This document shows, piece after piece, positions 28,348 through 37,804 of a DNA stretch of 64,000 bases; within the stretch, counting starts at the first letter, position 1, and every line of letters starts with the position of its first letter. The stretch covers positions 310,001 through 374,000 of the forward strand of contig NZ_CAAAHX010000002.1 in assembly GCF_900639865.1 (NCBI RefSeq), written 5' to 3'. The position numbers were made by a program, and so were the translations under genes. This DNA comes from Legionella gresilensis (lineage in GTDB: Bacteria; Pseudomonadota; Gammaproteobacteria; Legionellales; Legionellaceae). The notes beneath the pieces are model-generated. The model did not search any database. It saw only the letters and a list, made by a program, of their open reading frames with translations, and was not told the DNA's origin.

Positions 28348-28609
28348 GCTTATCCTAAATATATAATTGACATGTATAACATATAGCTTAAAAAGCTTGT
28401 ATTACAATTTTAATAAAATATTCTAAATTATATGCTATTAGAGTGCTTTAATCAGCTTTGAGGTGAAAAAAATATTTAAAGATGGTGTCTTTTTCTATTT
28501 ATGAAGGATAAATTTAAAGATTTATCTTGATTGAAATAATCGAATTTACTTTAAAATTGTCTTTTAAAGGTGTTAGTATAGCTATTTAACTTTTAGGGTA
28601 TTTAATTTT
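28348..28609. promoter_or_regulatory. Divergent intergenic region with likely cold-shock 5' leader
   Basis: This 262-base AT-rich spacer lies between the divergent ferritin and cold-shock genes and must hold both promoters. A long transcribed leader upstream of csp would be usual for this family. I see no single convincing -35/-10 pair. Confidence 0.35.
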
Positions 28610-28816
28610 ATGTCAGATAAAACTCGTGGGACAGTAAAGTGGTTTAAGGAAGATAAAGGTTTTGGTTTTATTGAAAGTAATGGCAAAGATTATTTTGTTC
28701 ACTTTAGTGCTATTCTAAGTAGTGGTTTTAAAACGCTTTCGGAAGGTGCTGAAGTTTTATTTAAGCCTGCACAAGGTCAGAAAGGCCCACAAGCTGAGCA
28801 AGTTGAAGTTATTTAA
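28610..28816 (+). CDS. Cold-shock domain protein (CspA family)
   Basis: The protein has 68 residues and forms a single cold-shock domain that binds single-stranded [23 protein letters not shown] holds RNP1 (KGFGFI). YFVHFSAI holds RNP2, with Tyr in the first position where Val is common. [11 protein letters not shown] and [10 protein letters not shown] complete the beta barrel. Which csp paralogue it is cannot be told. It is followed by a strong terminator. Confidence 0.95.
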   Translation: MSDKTRGTVKWFKEDKGFGFIESNGKDYFVHFSAILSSGFKTLSEGAEVLFKPAQGQKGPQAEQVEVI

Positions 28817-28861
28817 TTAGAATTATTCAAGCTTCTAATATTGAATTAACTTAATTTATAA

Positions 28862-28898
28862 AGATATTACTCATATTATGTTTGTATGAGTAATATCT
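28862..28898. terminator. Terminator after the cold-shock gene
   Basis: AGATATTACTCATA (28862-28875) is an exact 14-base arm pairing with TATGAGTAATATCT (28885-28898) around a nine-base loop. It lies between the convergent csp and acetyltransferase genes. Confidence 0.85.
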
Positions 28899-28931
28899 AG
28901 TTTCGAATTTTATTTCTAATAAAGTTACATG

Positions 28932-29954
28932 TTAGGTGATTAAACCTTGCGTTTGTTTTTTATTTTTAAAAAATTTTACAAAAAAGGTTTTAGTTAGTTT
29001 AGGATTAATTTTATTCACGCGAGTAAACTCTTCTATAAAGCCACATTTTTTATAAAATTCTGGTGCCTGAAACTTGCTAGTACATAAATTAATATTATTA
29101 AAACCCTTATCTATAAATTGGTTTTCAAGCGCTTCAATTAAGGCTCGACCATAACCTTTACCTCGATAGGCACTGTCTACCCAAATATCATCAATGTAAA
29201 TTTCTGCAAAGGCGGTGAATGCTTTAATGACTCCGCAAGGAACTTTATTTTTATGATATAAAACAATTGCAAAAGGTTTATAGTTAACGTCAATACCATG
29301 TTTAAACTCATAAGCTATCAAATCTTTTAGCATATGCTGCTCAAGATCTTCATCAAGTTGATCGACAAATTCAATTTTATAATCGTTATAGCCCGTACTT
29401 TCTTTAATCTGGGTATGAGTAGCTGTATTAAAGCGGAAAATATAGCGTTTAGGTTCATGGAGATCATAGTCAATTTTTTCAATCGTTTCTTGATATTGAT
29501 CATGCGTATAACGGCTAATACACTTGCGCCAAAAAACAAGTGCTCGTTTATTTTCTGGTATAACAGAAACTTCCCAGTGTCCTTGATGTTTCTGCCAAAG
29601 TTGAGAAGTTACAAGGCGACCTAAACCTTTGTTTTGAAATTTTGCTAATATAAAAAACTCACCTATATTCCAAGTGGTGTCAGTAAAAAAGCCTTCTTGA
29701 TTTAATAGTACAAATCCCGCCAACTCATTTTTGACTTTAATTAAATAGGCGCAGCGATTTGCCTTTATAAAGTAATTTTTAAGATCAAAGCTTTCATAAA
29801 GGCCATCTACAGGGCATGCCCAGTCCTCTGAAATAAAACCACACTCTCGGGAGAGATCATACACATAAAAGCGAGCCATATTTTGAATAGTTGGGTAGGC
29901 ATCTAATGTTGCTGGTATGAGTTTAGGTAAAAGCTTTTTGTTGATTTTTTTCAT
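28932..29954 (-). CDS. Tandem GNAT-domain N-acetyltransferase
   Basis: The protein has 340 residues and two GNAT folds. The first (about 15-160) has IGEFFILAKFQNKGLGRLVTSQL, the acetyl-CoA-binding pattern. The second (about 195-325) has IDDIWVDSAYRGKGYGRALIEAL (RGKGYG) followed by FYKKCGF. Substrate is unknown. It is a single gene with an AT-rich upstream region that carries a GC-richer repeat. Confidence 0.88.
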   Translation of the reverse strand: MKKINKKLLPKLIPATLDAYPTIQNMARFYVYDLSRECGFISEDWACPVDGLYESFDLKNYFIKANRCAYLIKVKNELAGFVLLNQEGFFTDTTWNIGEFFILAKFQNKGLGRLVTSQLWQKHQGHWEVSVIPENKRALVFWRKCISRYTHDQYQETIEKIDYDLHEPKRYIFRFNTATHTQIKESTGYNDYKIEFVDQLDEDLEQHMLKDLIAYEFKHGIDVNYKPFAIVLYHKNKVPCGVIKAFTAFAEIYIDDIWVDSAYRGKGYGRALIEALENQFIDKGFNNINLCTSKFQAPEFYKKCGFIEEFTRVNKINPKLTKTFFVKFFKNKKQTQGLIT

Positions 29955-29998
29955 ATTGGATTTTCTTTAAAATAAAAGAGAGTCATAATGTTGCGCTT

Positions 29999-30089
29999 CT
30001 AGCCCTACATACCGTTAACGCCCTCACGCCTACGTACCGCGACTTGTTCGCGGAATCCAGAGGATCTTATCGACTGAATACTGGGCTAG
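29999..30089. repeat. Intergenic palindromic repeat element (about 91 bp)
   Basis: The segment is markedly richer in G+C than its surroundings. It is bounded by CTAGCCC (29999-30005) and the inverted copy GGGCTAG (30083-30089). It contains a hairpin CCGCGA-CTTGT-TCGCGG (30037-30053). This layout suggests a small REP/MITE-like dispersed element rather than a gene. No coding frame is evident. Confidence 0.6.
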
Positions 30090-30221
30090 GGAATATAGCA
30101 ACTTGTTTTTTTGCATTGTTCACTTTAATTAAGTAAATTAAGTTATTTTTTTGTAGAATTTAATATCTTAATGATTTTTATGAATATTTAAGGTTAAATT
30201 TTACCCGTTCCTTGAAATAAT

Positions 30222-31208
30222 ATGACTTCTGATGCTAAGCAAACTATCTGTTTTGAAAAATTATGGAACATACTACAAAACTTTGATTTATCAAATGAAA
30301 AAAATGTCCAATTAGCACTTACCCTAGTAGGAGAATTGAGTCAAGCAGATTTTGAGAGACCAAATAGCATCGGGACACATTTGTTTGATTTAACTATTTT
30401 TGCGGATAATTTTGAGATTGCAAATGCAATAATCGCTAAGTATGCTCAATTAACTAATAATATTCAGCTTAAACCTTTAACGATTGATTTTAATAATAAT
30501 GATACCTTTCTTCAGCTTTATCATTTAAATAGCTTACCTCCTATTATGTGTCGGTTTTCAGTCCCTGCTTATATCACTTTGATAGATCTGCAAAAAGAAA
30601 AATATATACAATCTATAAAGGAAGAAATTAAAAATCTTAAAATAATAGGCGCTGTAAAATTTTTAGAGTTATTTACGGATATCGAGCTAAAAGGTGAGGT
30701 ATTAAAACAAAGCTTTGTAGACCGAGTGCATTCAGTGGATTTAAATGAAATAAGAGTATTCGCAAACTTAAATAAAGCTATAAAACAAACCATAAATCAA
30801 GCTAAAAAAATTGATTATCAACAGCTAGATAGCTATACAGAAAAGATAGCAATTGCAGCTATAAATGTAGCAGATGATTTAGAAAGATTAGCAGACGAAT
30901 TTTTAGAGGAACAACGCGATGGGCCTCATAAGCCCTTGAGTGTTTTTATAAATCAAATAATGTCTTACTTAAAGTTAAGTGATGCTTGGGTCTCCAAATG
31001 TTGTGAAATTGAAGAAATATTAATGCGGCTTGTTGATAAAATAGAAAATATAGAGATTAACAAGGTTAAGGGCAATGACGCTGAGAACCAAGTTACCTGT
31101 ATAAAAGCGCAGGAAATGTCTAGTTTAGGTTTTTTTAGTAACCGTGCCCAACGTACAGAACAAGTAGAAAAGTTTTATTGTTATTCAATCTCCTTAAATC
31201 ACACTTAA
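30222..31208 (+). CDS. Hypothetical protein, tandem paralogue A; candidate effector
   Basis: This 328-residue protein is not recognised by family. It shares an order of blocks with the next gene: LTLVGELSQADFER, LFDLTIFADNFEIANAIIAKYAQLT, PLTIDFNNND, NSLPPIMCRF, IKEEIKNLKIIGAVKFLEL and a C-terminal GFFSNRAQ. It is mostly helical, with no signal peptide or membrane segment. It lacks the coiled-coil insertion present in the paralogue. Close tandem duplication and helical, charged character fit a Legionella secreted-effector family, but nothing proves secretion. Confidence 0.7.
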   Translation: MTSDAKQTICFEKLWNILQNFDLSNEKNVQLALTLVGELSQADFERPNSIGTHLFDLTIFADNFEIANAIIAKYAQLTNNIQLKPLTIDFNNNDTFLQLYHLNSLPPIMCRFSVPAYITLIDLQKEKYIQSIKEEIKNLKIIGAVKFLELFTDIELKGEVLKQSFVDRVHSVDLNEIRVFANLNKAIKQTINQAKKIDYQQLDSYTEKIAIAAINVADDLERLADEFLEEQRDGPHKPLSVFINQIMSYLKLSDAWVSKCCEIEEILMRLVDKIENIEINKVKGNDAENQVTCIKAQEMSSLGFFSNRAQRTEQVEKFYCYSISLNHT

Positions 31209-31337
31209 TAATTAACCTTGATTTTACTAATTTTTGTGAAAATTATTAAATTTTTTGTATAAACATCAATCTTAATATGTTGGTAATAATCTAATAGTAT
31301 AATATATATATAAAGCAATAATTTATATGAAAATATT

Positions 31338-32588
31338 ATGCCATCTCAAACCAATTATGAGAGATTAGCGACTTTATTAAGACTGCCTAAGCTATCAAGA
31401 AATGATATAAAAGTTGCACTGACGCTAGTGAGTCAGTTAGGTCAAGTAGATCTTGAAAGAAAAGATAAACATGAAAAATATTTGTTTGATTTAGCTGTCG
31501 AGGCACAGAATGCAGTTATTGCAAGTGCAATAATCTCAAGATATGCTGAATTAACTAAAGCTGAATTAGTCGCAAGAGAGGCTGAATTAATCGAAATAGA
31601 GGGTGCATCACTAGCAGAAAGAGAGCAAAATTTACAATCTTTAACTGATTTTGATAAAAGAGTTCGGCAAGGCGCTTTACTTAAACGAGACCAAATTAAT
31701 TTTGACCAAAGGAAAGCTAGTTTTGCGAAAGCGCATCCTAATTTTAACTATGAAAAGCACATGAAGAAATTCGCTTCCAAATTTAAGCCCCTAGAAGAGA
31801 CATACGATAGTTTATTAGAGAGACAACGGCAATTAAAGAGCTTACAGTACTTAGCTCCGTTATCTATTGATTTTGATAACAATGATCCTCTTATGCAACG
31901 ATATAATGATACTAGTTATGATAATTTACCCCCTATAATGAGCAGGGATTTTTTTAAAATTTATTTTAATGACCTAATTGATCGACAAAAATCAGATTAC
32001 ATAGTATCTATTCAGAAAGAAATTAATAATCTAAGAATAATGGGTGCTTTGAAGCTTATTGAAGTAACGAAAAACTTGCAATTAAAAAATAGACTATTAA
32101 CTGCAATCTCTGCTTATCAACGTAATCCTTCAGATATAACATTAAATAAATTAAATGGAGCTATAAATGAGGTCATAAGGCAGAAACGATTTCATGTAGA
32201 CGCTGAAAAAGAAGCACTTACGGTTTTAAGTATAGTAAGGGGAATGGAAGAGACCATAGACGAATTTTGGCATGGTAAAAGAAATGTGCAGCATCCAAAA
32301 TTATCAAATTTTATAAAAGAAACACAATCAATTATTACGACGCAAGCTCAATCTATTCAAAGCCGCGGAATTAGAGAAGTATTAGCAAAGATTGGCAATA
32401 TATTAGTAAGTATATTTACTAGCAGTAAACCCTTTGATGAAAGAAATGACGCTGAAAAACAAATTGATAAGGTTCATGAGCGAGTGCAATCTGGTCTTAC
32501 ATTTTTTAGTAACCAAGTGACACAAGAACAAGCAAAGAAGCCTACTCCTGAGTTTATAAAAGTTTCTGCAATAACAAAACACATGTAG
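31338..32588 (+). CDS. Hypothetical protein, tandem paralogue B; candidate effector
   Basis: This 416-residue protein is a paralogue of the preceding gene (LTLVSQLGQVDLER, LFDLAVEAQNAVIASAIISRYAELT, PLSIDFDNND, DNLPPIMSRD, IQKEINNLRIMGALKLIEV, C-terminal TFFSNQ). Between the second and third block it carries an extra roughly 90-residue Lys/Glu-rich helical insertion (about 75-165), likely a coiled coil. A TATAAT hexamer lies upstream. There are no catalytic motifs. It probably arose by tandem duplication; 130 bases separate the two copies. Confidence 0.7.
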   Translation: MPSQTNYERLATLLRLPKLSRNDIKVALTLVSQLGQVDLERKDKHEKYLFDLAVEAQNAVIASAIISRYAELTKAELVAREAELIEIEGASLAEREQNLQSLTDFDKRVRQGALLKRDQINFDQRKASFAKAHPNFNYEKHMKKFASKFKPLEETYDSLLERQRQLKSLQYLAPLSIDFDNNDPLMQRYNDTSYDNLPPIMSRDFFKIYFNDLIDRQKSDYIVSIQKEINNLRIMGALKLIEVTKNLQLKNRLLTAISAYQRNPSDITLNKLNGAINEVIRQKRFHVDAEKEALTVLSIVRGMEETIDEFWHGKRNVQHPKLSNFIKETQSIITTQAQSIQSRGIREVLAKIGNILVSIFTSSKPFDERNDAEKQIDKVHERVQSGLTFFSNQVTQEQAKKPTPEFIKVSAITKHM

Positions 32589-32761
32589 TTATTTCTCTTT
32601 ATAATGGGTTATTTAAAAAGGACTTTAGAAGGCAAATTATTAATTAATATTCATGTCAGTCTGCTTACTGTAAAAACTAGATTGTTTTATATGCACAAAT
32701 TTTAGAGTGATACTATAACAATCTTTATTTGGTTGAGCTAAGAATAATTTTCCAAACAAAA

Positions 32762-34285
32762 TTAATACTTTTGAACCACCGCAGCTAATGTCGCAAACGC
32801 TTTTTTAATTTGAGTCTGTTTATGTTTAGTAGAAATAAAAAATCGCAAGCGGGCTAAATTATCTGGCACCGCCGGATAAATAATAGGCTTTACATTGATT
32901 CCTTGTTTCATACATTGTTTTGAAATAGAAATACACTTTTTTGAGTCGCCAATGATAATCGGTAAGATAGGTGTATAATTATTTAGGCCTATGTCAAAAC
33001 CATAATGTAGCGCTGTTTCTCTTGCTAACGTGCTTAATTCTTGTAAATGAGCAACTCGCTGTGGTTCTTTTCTTAAAACTTCAAGCGCTGTTAAAGCTGC
33101 TGCAGTGCTAGCAGGTGATATTCCCACGGAAAAAATAAAACCAGGACAGGTAAATTTTAAATACTCAATGAGCTCTTTTTTTCCAGCAATATAGCCACCA
33201 ATACTTGCCAGCGATTTACTTAAAGTACCCATCCAAATTTCGATGTCATTAGGATTAATATTAAAATGTTCACTAATGCCTTTGCCACGTTTGCCTAATA
33301 CGCCTAAGGAATGTGCTTCATCTACCATAAGCCAGGCACCATGCGAATTTTTAATATTAATAAAATGAGTAAGATTAGGAATATCGCCATCCATGCTATA
33401 GATGCCTTCTAAAATAATTAAGACGCGCTTATAATGATGTCGGTTTTCTCTTAAAATATTATCAGCTGTTTGCCAATCATTATGCGGGAAAGCCATACGA
33501 GTCGCTTGTGAATAAACAGCGCCTAAGATTAAGCTATTGTGAGCTAATTCATCATGCAAAATTAAGTCATCTGGCCCATATAAATGGGCAATTGTACTAA
33601 CATTTGTGGCATGTCCTGTATTAAACACAATAGCATCATCAACACCTATAAAATTTGCTAATTCTTGTTCTAATTGTTGATGAATAACTTTTTCCCCCGA
33701 TACTAATCGACTAGCGGATACAGACGTACCATATTTTTTTGTAGCATCAATAGCTGCTTTTAAAACAGTAGGGTGGTTATTTAAGCCTAAATAATTGTAA
33801 GAGGTAAAATTAATATATTTTTTCCCTTGTATAACACATGTATCACTTGCGATGCCTTCCTGCTTATCAAAAAATATATTATTACCTAAAGCTTGTTGCA
33901 TTTTTTTTAATTGTTGATAAGGCGGGAATTGTTTAAAGTCTGTATAGATTGAGTAGTCGATTTTTTTATCATCTGGTTGGGACGTTGCTAAAACAATGGT
34001 AGCAATTTCTAAATTAGGATTGATATTTTGATCGGTTATATGTATGTATATTGATTGAGAAAGTTCGGTAATATTTTCTTGATTTAAAATAAAACTATCA
34101 TCTATTGTTATTAAAAAGGTATCCTCAATTTCTGCAAAAAGTGATTGTAAATGTAAAGAATCAAAGCCAAAACTAATTAAGGGTTGTTCTCTATCTATCC
34201 CATGGGGATTTTGTTTTAAACAATTGGCTATCTTAAACGTTAGCCATTGCTCAATATCATTTTGGTAAACTTGTTCTCTACTCAT
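32762..34285 (-). CDS. Acyl-carrier domain fused to alpha-oxoamine synthase (PLP enzyme)
   Basis: The protein has 507 residues. The N-terminal domain (about 10-85) is an acyl/peptidyl carrier with ISFGFDSLHL, Ser43 being the phosphopantetheine site. The remainder is a BioF/KBL/serine-palmitoyltransferase-type PLP enzyme: YNYLGLNNHP, VFNTGHATNV, HDELAHNSL, MVDEAHSLGVLG and WMGTLSKSLASIGGY, with the Schiff-base lysine. Such enzymes condense an acyl thioester with an amino acid, losing CO2. Here the acyl chain is presumably delivered on the fused carrier. It overlaps the acyl-AMP ligase gene by four bases, so the two work together. The amino acid is unknown. Confidence 0.92.
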   Translation of the reverse strand: MSREQVYQNDIEQWLTFKIANCLKQNPHGIDREQPLISFGFDSLHLQSLFAEIEDTFLITIDDSFILNQENITELSQSIYIHITDQNINPNLEIATIVLATSQPDDKKIDYSIYTDFKQFPPYQQLKKMQQALGNNIFFDKQEGIASDTCVIQGKKYINFTSYNYLGLNNHPTVLKAAIDATKKYGTSVSASRLVSGEKVIHQQLEQELANFIGVDDAIVFNTGHATNVSTIAHLYGPDDLILHDELAHNSLILGAVYSQATRMAFPHNDWQTADNILRENRHHYKRVLIILEGIYSMDGDIPNLTHFINIKNSHGAWLMVDEAHSLGVLGKRGKGISEHFNINPNDIEIWMGTLSKSLASIGGYIAGKKELIEYLKFTCPGFIFSVGISPASTAAALTALEVLRKEPQRVAHLQELSTLARETALHYGFDIGLNNYTPILPIIIGDSKKCISISKQCMKQGINVKPIIYPAVPDNLARLRFFISTKHKQTQIKKAFATLAAVVQKY

Positions 34286-36096
34286 TGTATGACCTCAGCT
34301 TCTAAACACCACTTATAAAGTAATTTCAATTGATTATTTTCTAAGAGTTGTTTGGTATAACTTCGTCTAAGTTTGCCACTTGTTGTTTTAGGAAGTGTTT
34401 TAGGTGGAAGAAGAGCTATCGAATATGGGTCTAAACTATGATGCAAATTAACAATAGCTCTAATTTTTTGAATAATAGTTAAGTATTCATTTAAATTAGT
34501 AGGTTCTTTTAATTCTGCCACAATTGCTAATTTTTCTTGCCCATCAGATACAAGCGAAAAAGCAGCAGTGCAACCCAAACGAATTAAAGGATGAGTAGCA
34601 TGTACAACCAATTCAATATCATGTGGATAATGGTTCTTGCCATTGATAATAATTAAATCTTTAATTCGACCTGTAATATATAAGTTACCATAATATAAAA
34701 AACCAAGATCGCCTGTTCTTAAATAGGTTTGGTTAGAGTTATCATCAGGTAGCGTTGCATGATAAGCTTCTTTAGTTTCATGTTCTTTTTGCCAATAACC
34801 TAAAGTTACGCTATCACCCTTTAGCCAAATCTCACCAATTTGACCTTCTGCACATTGTTGCAAGTTCTCGGAGACGATAATAGTTGGCACTTTAGGTTTA
34901 CCACAACTTACTAATACGGTGGAATTATTTGGTTTATCATTAAGAACAACGTTATGTCGTTGTAAGCTATTTTTTTTCACAGGTAAATAAGTAAGAAGAT
35001 CATCTTTATCTTTGCCGCTAACATACACAGTTGCTTCAGCAAGCCCATAAAGTGGATAATAGGCCTGTTTCCTAAAACAATATTCTTTAAATTTGAGGTA
35101 AAAATTATCTAAGGTATGATAATTAATGGGTTCTGCGCCATTATAAGCGACACGCCAAGAAGATAAGCTAAAATTAGGTGCAAATTGTTTGGGATCAATT
35201 TTTTTTTCACATAAGTCAAAAGCAAAATTTGGCCCACCACTTACTGTTGCTTTAAAATCTGAAATAGCATTTAACCATAAGTGCGGATGACGTAAAAAGG
35301 TAATAGGGGACATCATGAGGATGGGAATTTGCGCATAGACAGGAAAAAGAAGATTACCAATTAATCCCATATCATGATAAGGTGGCAACCAAGAAACCAT
35401 GCGATCACTTTCTTGTTTCCCAATAGTTTGCAGCACTAAATCTAAATTAGCTAGTATATTACGATGAGCGACCATTACGCCTTTCGGCATTGCCGTTGAT
35501 CCTGAGGTGTATTGTAAATAGGCAACATCATTAGGTTTAATAGTTATTGATTTGTATTTCTCAGTCCAATTTTTATTAGCTTTGCTAATGTCTAGCCAGC
35601 GAAATTTTTCAAAGTCCCATTCACATAACTCACTTGTTTTATTGGAAAATTTGTAAGCTAAATTCTTTAATAATTTATTGGCAGCAAGGGTTTTAAATAG
35701 GCTTAACTTCTTTATATTAGAAATGATTTCTTGGTTTGATAAGATAAGTTTTGGCGTAGCATTATTTATAATAGCCTGTAATTTTTCAACAGTATTTTTG
35801 TCGAAAGGAGGGTAAGCAGGTACAGCAAGTACTCCGGCAAAAAGACAAGCCCAAAAGGTGGTAATATAATCTATTCCCGGCGCAAAAATCATTAAAACTC
35901 GATCACCGGGCTGGGTATTGGCTTGTATTAAAGCAGCAATAGATAGAATTTTATGTCTCATCCCATCATATGAATAGCAGACACTGTCTTTTGTATGGCC
36001 TGTTGCTGAATAGAAATATAGGGGATTGTGGGGGGAGTTTTGCCAGCGAGCATTGAATAAATCAATTACATTATTAAAATCAAGTTTTTGGCACAT
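34282..36096 (-). CDS. Fatty acyl-AMP ligase (FAAL)
   Basis: The protein has 604 residues and is an adenylate-forming enzyme that activates a fatty acid and loads it on a carrier protein. YLQYTSGSTAMPKGVMVAHRN is the ATP loop. WLPPYHDMGLIGN, typical of FAAL rather than acyl-CoA ligases, follows. YGLAEATVY, RTGDLGFLYYG and PKTTSGKLRRSYTK (catalytic Lys) complete the set. It is the first gene of a two-gene operon, so its natural acceptor is likely the fused carrier domain of the downstream enzyme. A 499-base gap with repeats lies upstream. Confidence 0.93.
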   Translation of the reverse strand: MCQKLDFNNVIDLFNARWQNSPHNPLYFYSATGHTKDSVCYSYDGMRHKILSIAALIQANTQPGDRVLMIFAPGIDYITTFWACLFAGVLAVPAYPPFDKNTVEKLQAIINNATPKLILSNQEIISNIKKLSLFKTLAANKLLKNLAYKFSNKTSELCEWDFEKFRWLDISKANKNWTEKYKSITIKPNDVAYLQYTSGSTAMPKGVMVAHRNILANLDLVLQTIGKQESDRMVSWLPPYHDMGLIGNLLFPVYAQIPILMMSPITFLRHPHLWLNAISDFKATVSGGPNFAFDLCEKKIDPKQFAPNFSLSSWRVAYNGAEPINYHTLDNFYLKFKEYCFRKQAYYPLYGLAEATVYVSGKDKDDLLTYLPVKKNSLQRHNVVLNDKPNNSTVLVSCGKPKVPTIIVSENLQQCAEGQIGEIWLKGDSVTLGYWQKEHETKEAYHATLPDDNSNQTYLRTGDLGFLYYGNLYITGRIKDLIIINGKNHYPHDIELVVHATHPLIRLGCTAAFSLVSDGQEKLAIVAELKEPTNLNEYLTIIQKIRAIVNLHHSLDPYSIALLPPKTLPKTTSGKLRRSYTKQLLENNQLKLLYKWCLEAEVIQ

Positions 36097-36296
36097 ACCC
36101 GTAACCTTATAAATCAGGTTCCTTAGGCATTTTTTTTATTTATTTTCACACTAAGTCTTTAGCAACTGATTTAACTTAAAAATTAATTATCAATCAATAA
36201 CATCACATTCGGTTAGGTTAATATTTTTATCAAAACAGTTATTTTCTTTAGCACACCCAAATTTTGTTATTGCCACTTAAGCGGAAATCCTTTCGC

Positions 36297-36328
36297 TTTG
36301 TCATTCCCGCCTATGCAGGAATGACAAA
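36297..36328. repeat. REP-like palindrome
   Basis: TTTGTCATTCC (36297-36307) pairs with GGAATGACAAA (36318-36328) around a GC-rich ten-base loop. This GTCATTCCC...GGAATGAC form is a common dispersed bacterial repeat type. A degenerate palindrome of comparable GC-rich type lies at 55035-55054. Confidence 0.65.
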
Positions 36329-36479
36329 CAGAAACAAACAGAAAAGAAATTATCTTGCTTAATGCGTTGTCAAATAATTTAAGTGTAGCAATTAAAATTT
36401 ATTTCGGAGTGAAATTTCAAAGAAAAATCATGTTTTGACGGATTTATATAAACTGAAAATGATTCAATAGACGCTTAAA

Positions 36480-36543
36480 CTCGCTGATATTAAATCTCTT
36501 CAATTATTAAAATTATTATTAATTTTAGGATCTTATCAGCGAG
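36480..36543. repeat. Nested inverted repeat downstream of the phosphatase gene
   Basis: CTCGCTGATA (36480-36489) is repeated inverted as TATCAGCGAG (36534-36543). Between them an AT-rich inner repeat (TAAAATT / AATTTTA) is centred near 36513. The structure ends about 50 bases before the stop of the minus-strand phosphatase gene, so it may act as its terminator. Confidence 0.5.
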
Positions 36544-36595
36544 CTTTAATTAGGTAATGCTTTTAAAAAAAAATTATATTAATTTTAATTATAAA

Positions 36596-37804
36596 TTATC
36601 GTTTTGCGATCATTTCCCACTGATCAACAATAGTCCCATCTGACTTAATGGCAAATATCTTGCGACTTCGCCCCTGAATTTCCATTAACATAAAATGACG
36701 AGTGCTATCTGTTTTTACAAACTCTGGACGATGACCATTTTGCACTTTTCGAGGCGCAACTCCCCAGGCGCCATCACCGACATAAACGACGCCTTTAGAA
36801 TGGCTTACTTCACCTTGATATAAGGGATAAGTTCGCTTATAAGCGTGATCATGGTGTTCAAAAGCAATATCTAAACCATATTTTTCGAATAGGGTTCCCC
36901 AAGATTTTCGAATCTCTTTCGCTTTTGAACGGTTAAAAGAGCGTACAGAAGGATAAGCGCCTTGGTGATAAAGAGCAAAAAGATGAGGACGTGATTGATT
37001 TTCAGCAAGAACTGCGTTCAACCACTTACTTTGTGATCCGGTAATATCACTGACATTATCAGCGTCTAACATAACCATTAACATCTCTTTGCCAAATTTG
37101 AGAGCATAATAAGTTTTATCTTTGGGATTGGTTGTAGGGAAAAAGTTATAATAAACAAGTTTATTAACGGGTTGCCCTTCGCCACCTTCTACCTCATGGT
37201 TGCCAATAGCAGGGACAATAGGGATTAAGCGTGCGTTAGGGCCCCGCATTGTTTTCCACCAAATATTAAACCATTTAATCCAATATTTAAACTCAGATTT
37301 TAGATTGCCTGCATAAGATAAATCACCGCCAAGAAAAGCACACAAAGGATCATAACTTGCAGCACGAGTATTCATAGCAGCAAAATTTTCATCACGATTA
37401 TCATCACCATACGTGTCACCGCCTAGGACAAAGCGAACGGGTTTATCAAAGGTTTCTGACATAGTTTTAAAAGTATAGATTTGATTATTATCCGTTTTTA
37501 ATGAAAATTCATAAGTTGCACCGGGTTTTAATCCATTTAAACTTACACGGTGCACTTGATAGCTTTTATCAACAGGTAAAACATTATGATTACCATTAAC
37601 AGGAATCCAGGCTGCCGTTGCAGAAGGGCGGTATTGTAAAGCATCATTGTTGTCATTAGTTTTAGTAATCCAATTGATTGTCATCGTTGTATGAGGATCA
37701 GATTGCCAGGTTAAATAAACAGCATTTGGTTCTGCAGCAAAGAGAAAGCAGGGAAAAGCACTTAATAAAATGAGTACCCTACACTTTTGTAATATTCCTT
37801 TCAT
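36596..37804 (-). CDS. Secreted purple-acid-phosphatase-like metallophosphoesterase
   Basis: The protein has 402 residues with a signal peptide (LILLSAFPCFLFAAEP). A fibronectin-like N-terminal domain (about 25-120: YLTWQSDPHTTMTINWIT) precedes the calcineurin-like domain. Metal-binding motifs are GGDTYGD, GGDLSYAG, IGNHEVEGG, LYHQGAYP and EHHDHAYKR. These are the purple acid phosphatase set with a dinuclear centre. It is probably periplasmic or exported. The substrate (phosphate monoester or nucleotide) is unknown. Confidence 0.92.
   Translation of the reverse strand: MKGILQKCRVLILLSAFPCFLFAAEPNAVYLTWQSDPHTTMTINWITKTNDNNDALQYRPSATAAWIPVNGNHNVLPVDKSYQVHRVSLNGLKPGATYEFSLKTDNNQIYTFKTMSETFDKPVRFVLGGDTYGDDNRDENFAAMNTRAASYDPLCAFLGGDLSYAGNLKSEFKYWIKWFNIWWKTMRGPNARLIPIVPAIGNHEVEGGEGQPVNKLVYYNFFPTTNPKDKTYYALKFGKEMLMVMLDADNVSDITGSQSKWLNAVLAENQSRPHLFALYHQGAYPSVRSFNRSKAKEIRKSWGTLFEKYGLDIAFEHHDHAYKRTYPLYQGEVSHSKGVVYVGDGAWGVAPRKVQNGHRPEFVKTDSTRHFMLMEIQGRSRKIFAIKSDGTIVDQWEMIAKR

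Larger units (their letters stand above)
36097..36595. other. Gene-free gap with two palindromic structures
   Basis: This AT-rich spacer lies between the FAAL gene and the phosphatase gene, both on the minus strand. It contains a REP-like palindrome (36297-36328) and a larger nested inverted repeat (36480-36543). No open frame of meaningful length or protein similarity was seen. Confidence 0.5.

Noticed and set aside
30121-30190. Possible PmrA-type box (repeated TTAAT) upstream of the paralogue pair
   Set aside because: The repeat spacing is about eight bases rather than the expected ten to eleven, and the region is so AT-rich that such matches are common.
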